DNA of 24,748 nt from Sphingomonadales bacterium UBA6171 (lineage in GTDB: Bacteria; Pseudomonadota; Alphaproteobacteria; Sphingomonadales; Sphingomonadaceae), in the NCBI GenBank assembly GCA_002422985.1, contig DITZ01000117.1, positions 1,487 to 26,234 on the forward strand. The letters run 5' to 3'. The first letter of the stretch is position 1. The number at the start of each line of letters is the position of its first letter. The notes under the pieces were generated by a model that made no database searches, was not told where the DNA came from, and saw only the letters and a program-made list of their open reading frames with translations. Shown piece after piece: positions 24,345 through 24,748 of this stretch. The translations under genes and the position numbers were made by a program.

Positions 24345-24380
24345 TGTGATTTCCAGCCTTGCGTGGCACATTATGATGTG
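24335..24380. promoter_or_regulatory. Two operator-like palindromes before ribB
   Basis: CACATCCTGATGTG (24335-24348) and CACATTATGATGTG (24367-24380) match at 12 of 14 bases. The first is part of a 16-bp palindrome with perfect seven-base arms TCACATC/GATGTGA (24334-24349). The second has five perfect arm bases. The copies are 32 bp apart, about three helical turns, so both would face the same side of DNA. The second ends 14 bases before the ribB start. Confidence 0.6.
24350..24377 (+). promoter_or_regulatory. Possible ribB promoter
   Basis: TTTCCA (24350-24355), a 16-base spacer and TATGAT (24372-24377) give a reasonable sigma-70-like promoter, the -10 matching five of six consensus bases. 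The -10 lies wholly inside the second palindrome, and the -35 directly follows the first. A protein on the palindromes would therefore block RNA polymerase. Confidence 0.4.
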
Positions 24381-24394
24381 ACAATGCGGCGAGC

Positions 24395-24748
24395 ATGACC
24401 ATCAGCCTCTCCAGCCTGCGCGACCGCCTGTCGGCGCTTGGCACCAGCCGCTCCGCCATCGCCCGCGCTGCCGGGCTGCACCCCAATTCGCTGCGCGCGA
24501 TGGACGATGCCGACTGGAACCCCACCGCCGACACCGTCGCCAAGCTGGAAGCCATGCTGAGCGACGGGGCCGCATCGCCCGTGGTGCCGATCGAGGCGAT
24601 CATCGCCGAGGCCCGCAACGGCCGGATGTTCATCCTGACCGACGATGAAGACCGGGAGAATGAGGGCGACCTCATCATCCCGGCACAGATGGCGACGCCG
24701 GATGCCATCAATTTCATGGCAACGCATGGCCGGGGCCTGATCTGCCTG
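24395..24748 (+). CDS. ribB: DHBP synthase RibB with N-terminal HTH domain (5' part)
   Basis: The first 118 codons of a gene that runs off the right edge. From about residue 65 it is 3,4-dihydroxy-2-butanone-4-phosphate synthase, which makes the four-carbon unit of riboflavin from ribulose 5-phosphate. The active-site signature [11 protein letters not shown] is at 83-93, and [14 protein letters not shown] is at 105-118. Residues 5-55 are an added domain not found in E. coli RibB: a lambda-repressor/XRE-like helix-turn-helix, with [20 protein letters not shown] (18-37) as the motif core and [15 protein letters not shown] (41-55) after it. The start at 24395 has only a weak GGCGAG upstream. Whether a RibA-like domain follows, as in RibBA, is not visible. 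Confidence 0.93.
   Translation, partial: MTISLSSLRDRLSALGTSRSAIARAAGLHPNSLRAMDDADWNPTADTVAKLEAMLSDGAASPVVPIEAIIAEARNGRMFILTDDEDRENEGDLIIPAQMATPDAINFMATHGRGLICL

Noticed and set aside
22680..24371. 563-codon frame antisense to ribD and ribE
   Set aside because: It is fully antisense to two intact riboflavin genes, with shadow composition.
24345..24394. FMN riboswitch before ribB
   Set aside because: Only 50 bases separate ribE from ribB, and none of the conserved RFN-element segments is visible.

Overview
This is a GC-rich, gene-dense stretch of a chromosome from an alphaproteobacterium, most likely a sphingomonad (order Sphingomonadales). The evidence is the family mix and order: GapR (DUF2312), the DnaA-like regulator HdaA next to purM/purN and ppk, a short GluRS together with GatCAB, and yajC-secD-secF beside a DUF815 ATPase. 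I cannot name the genus. No tRNA, rRNA, CRISPR array, insertion sequence or prophage gene was seen. Almost everything is core housekeeping, so novelty lies in gene fusions, small repeats and regulatory DNA.

Layout. 1-1079: start of a leftward secreted protein, a small two-helix membrane protein, and a leftward SIMPL-domain protein. A 27-bp-period repeat cluster (1123-1191) lies upstream of the SIMPL gene. 1248-2807: a tight operon of glyoxalase I, glyoxalase II and a lipoprotein. 2863-4188: glutamyl-tRNA synthetase. 4336-5139 (minus): DUF815 AAA+ ATPase, divergent from 5234-8185 yajC-secD-secF. A strong hairpin (8189-8227) separates secF from leftward gapR (8236-8502). 8623-10631: a MATE exporter overlapping a YhhQ-type queuosine-precursor transporter. 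10644-12312 (minus): purM-purN. 12375-14292: a secreted DUF2066-like protein and hdaA. 14365-17681: ppk and a GT2 glycosyltransferase. 17728-21009: gatC-gatA-gatB. 21102-24748: dnaN, a membrane protein, ribD, ribE, and the 5' part of ribB.

Functional links. GltX and GatCAB together suit indirect Gln-tRNA(Gln) (and possibly Asn-tRNA(Asn)) synthesis. HdaA carries a clamp-binding motif and the clamp gene dnaN is in the same window, as needed for clamp-dependent inactivation of DnaA. YajC-SecD-SecF form the accessory Sec complex. RibD, RibE and RibB are riboflavin enzymes.

The most interesting locus is the right edge. The ribB reading frame begins with an XRE/lambda-repressor-like helix-turn-helix domain of about 55 residues fused ahead of the DHBP synthase domain. 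Just upstream are two near-identical 14-bp palindromes spaced 32 bp apart, one of them covering a good -10 box. This looks like an enzyme that may bind DNA and control its own gene. There is no room for an FMN riboswitch in the 50-bp gap.
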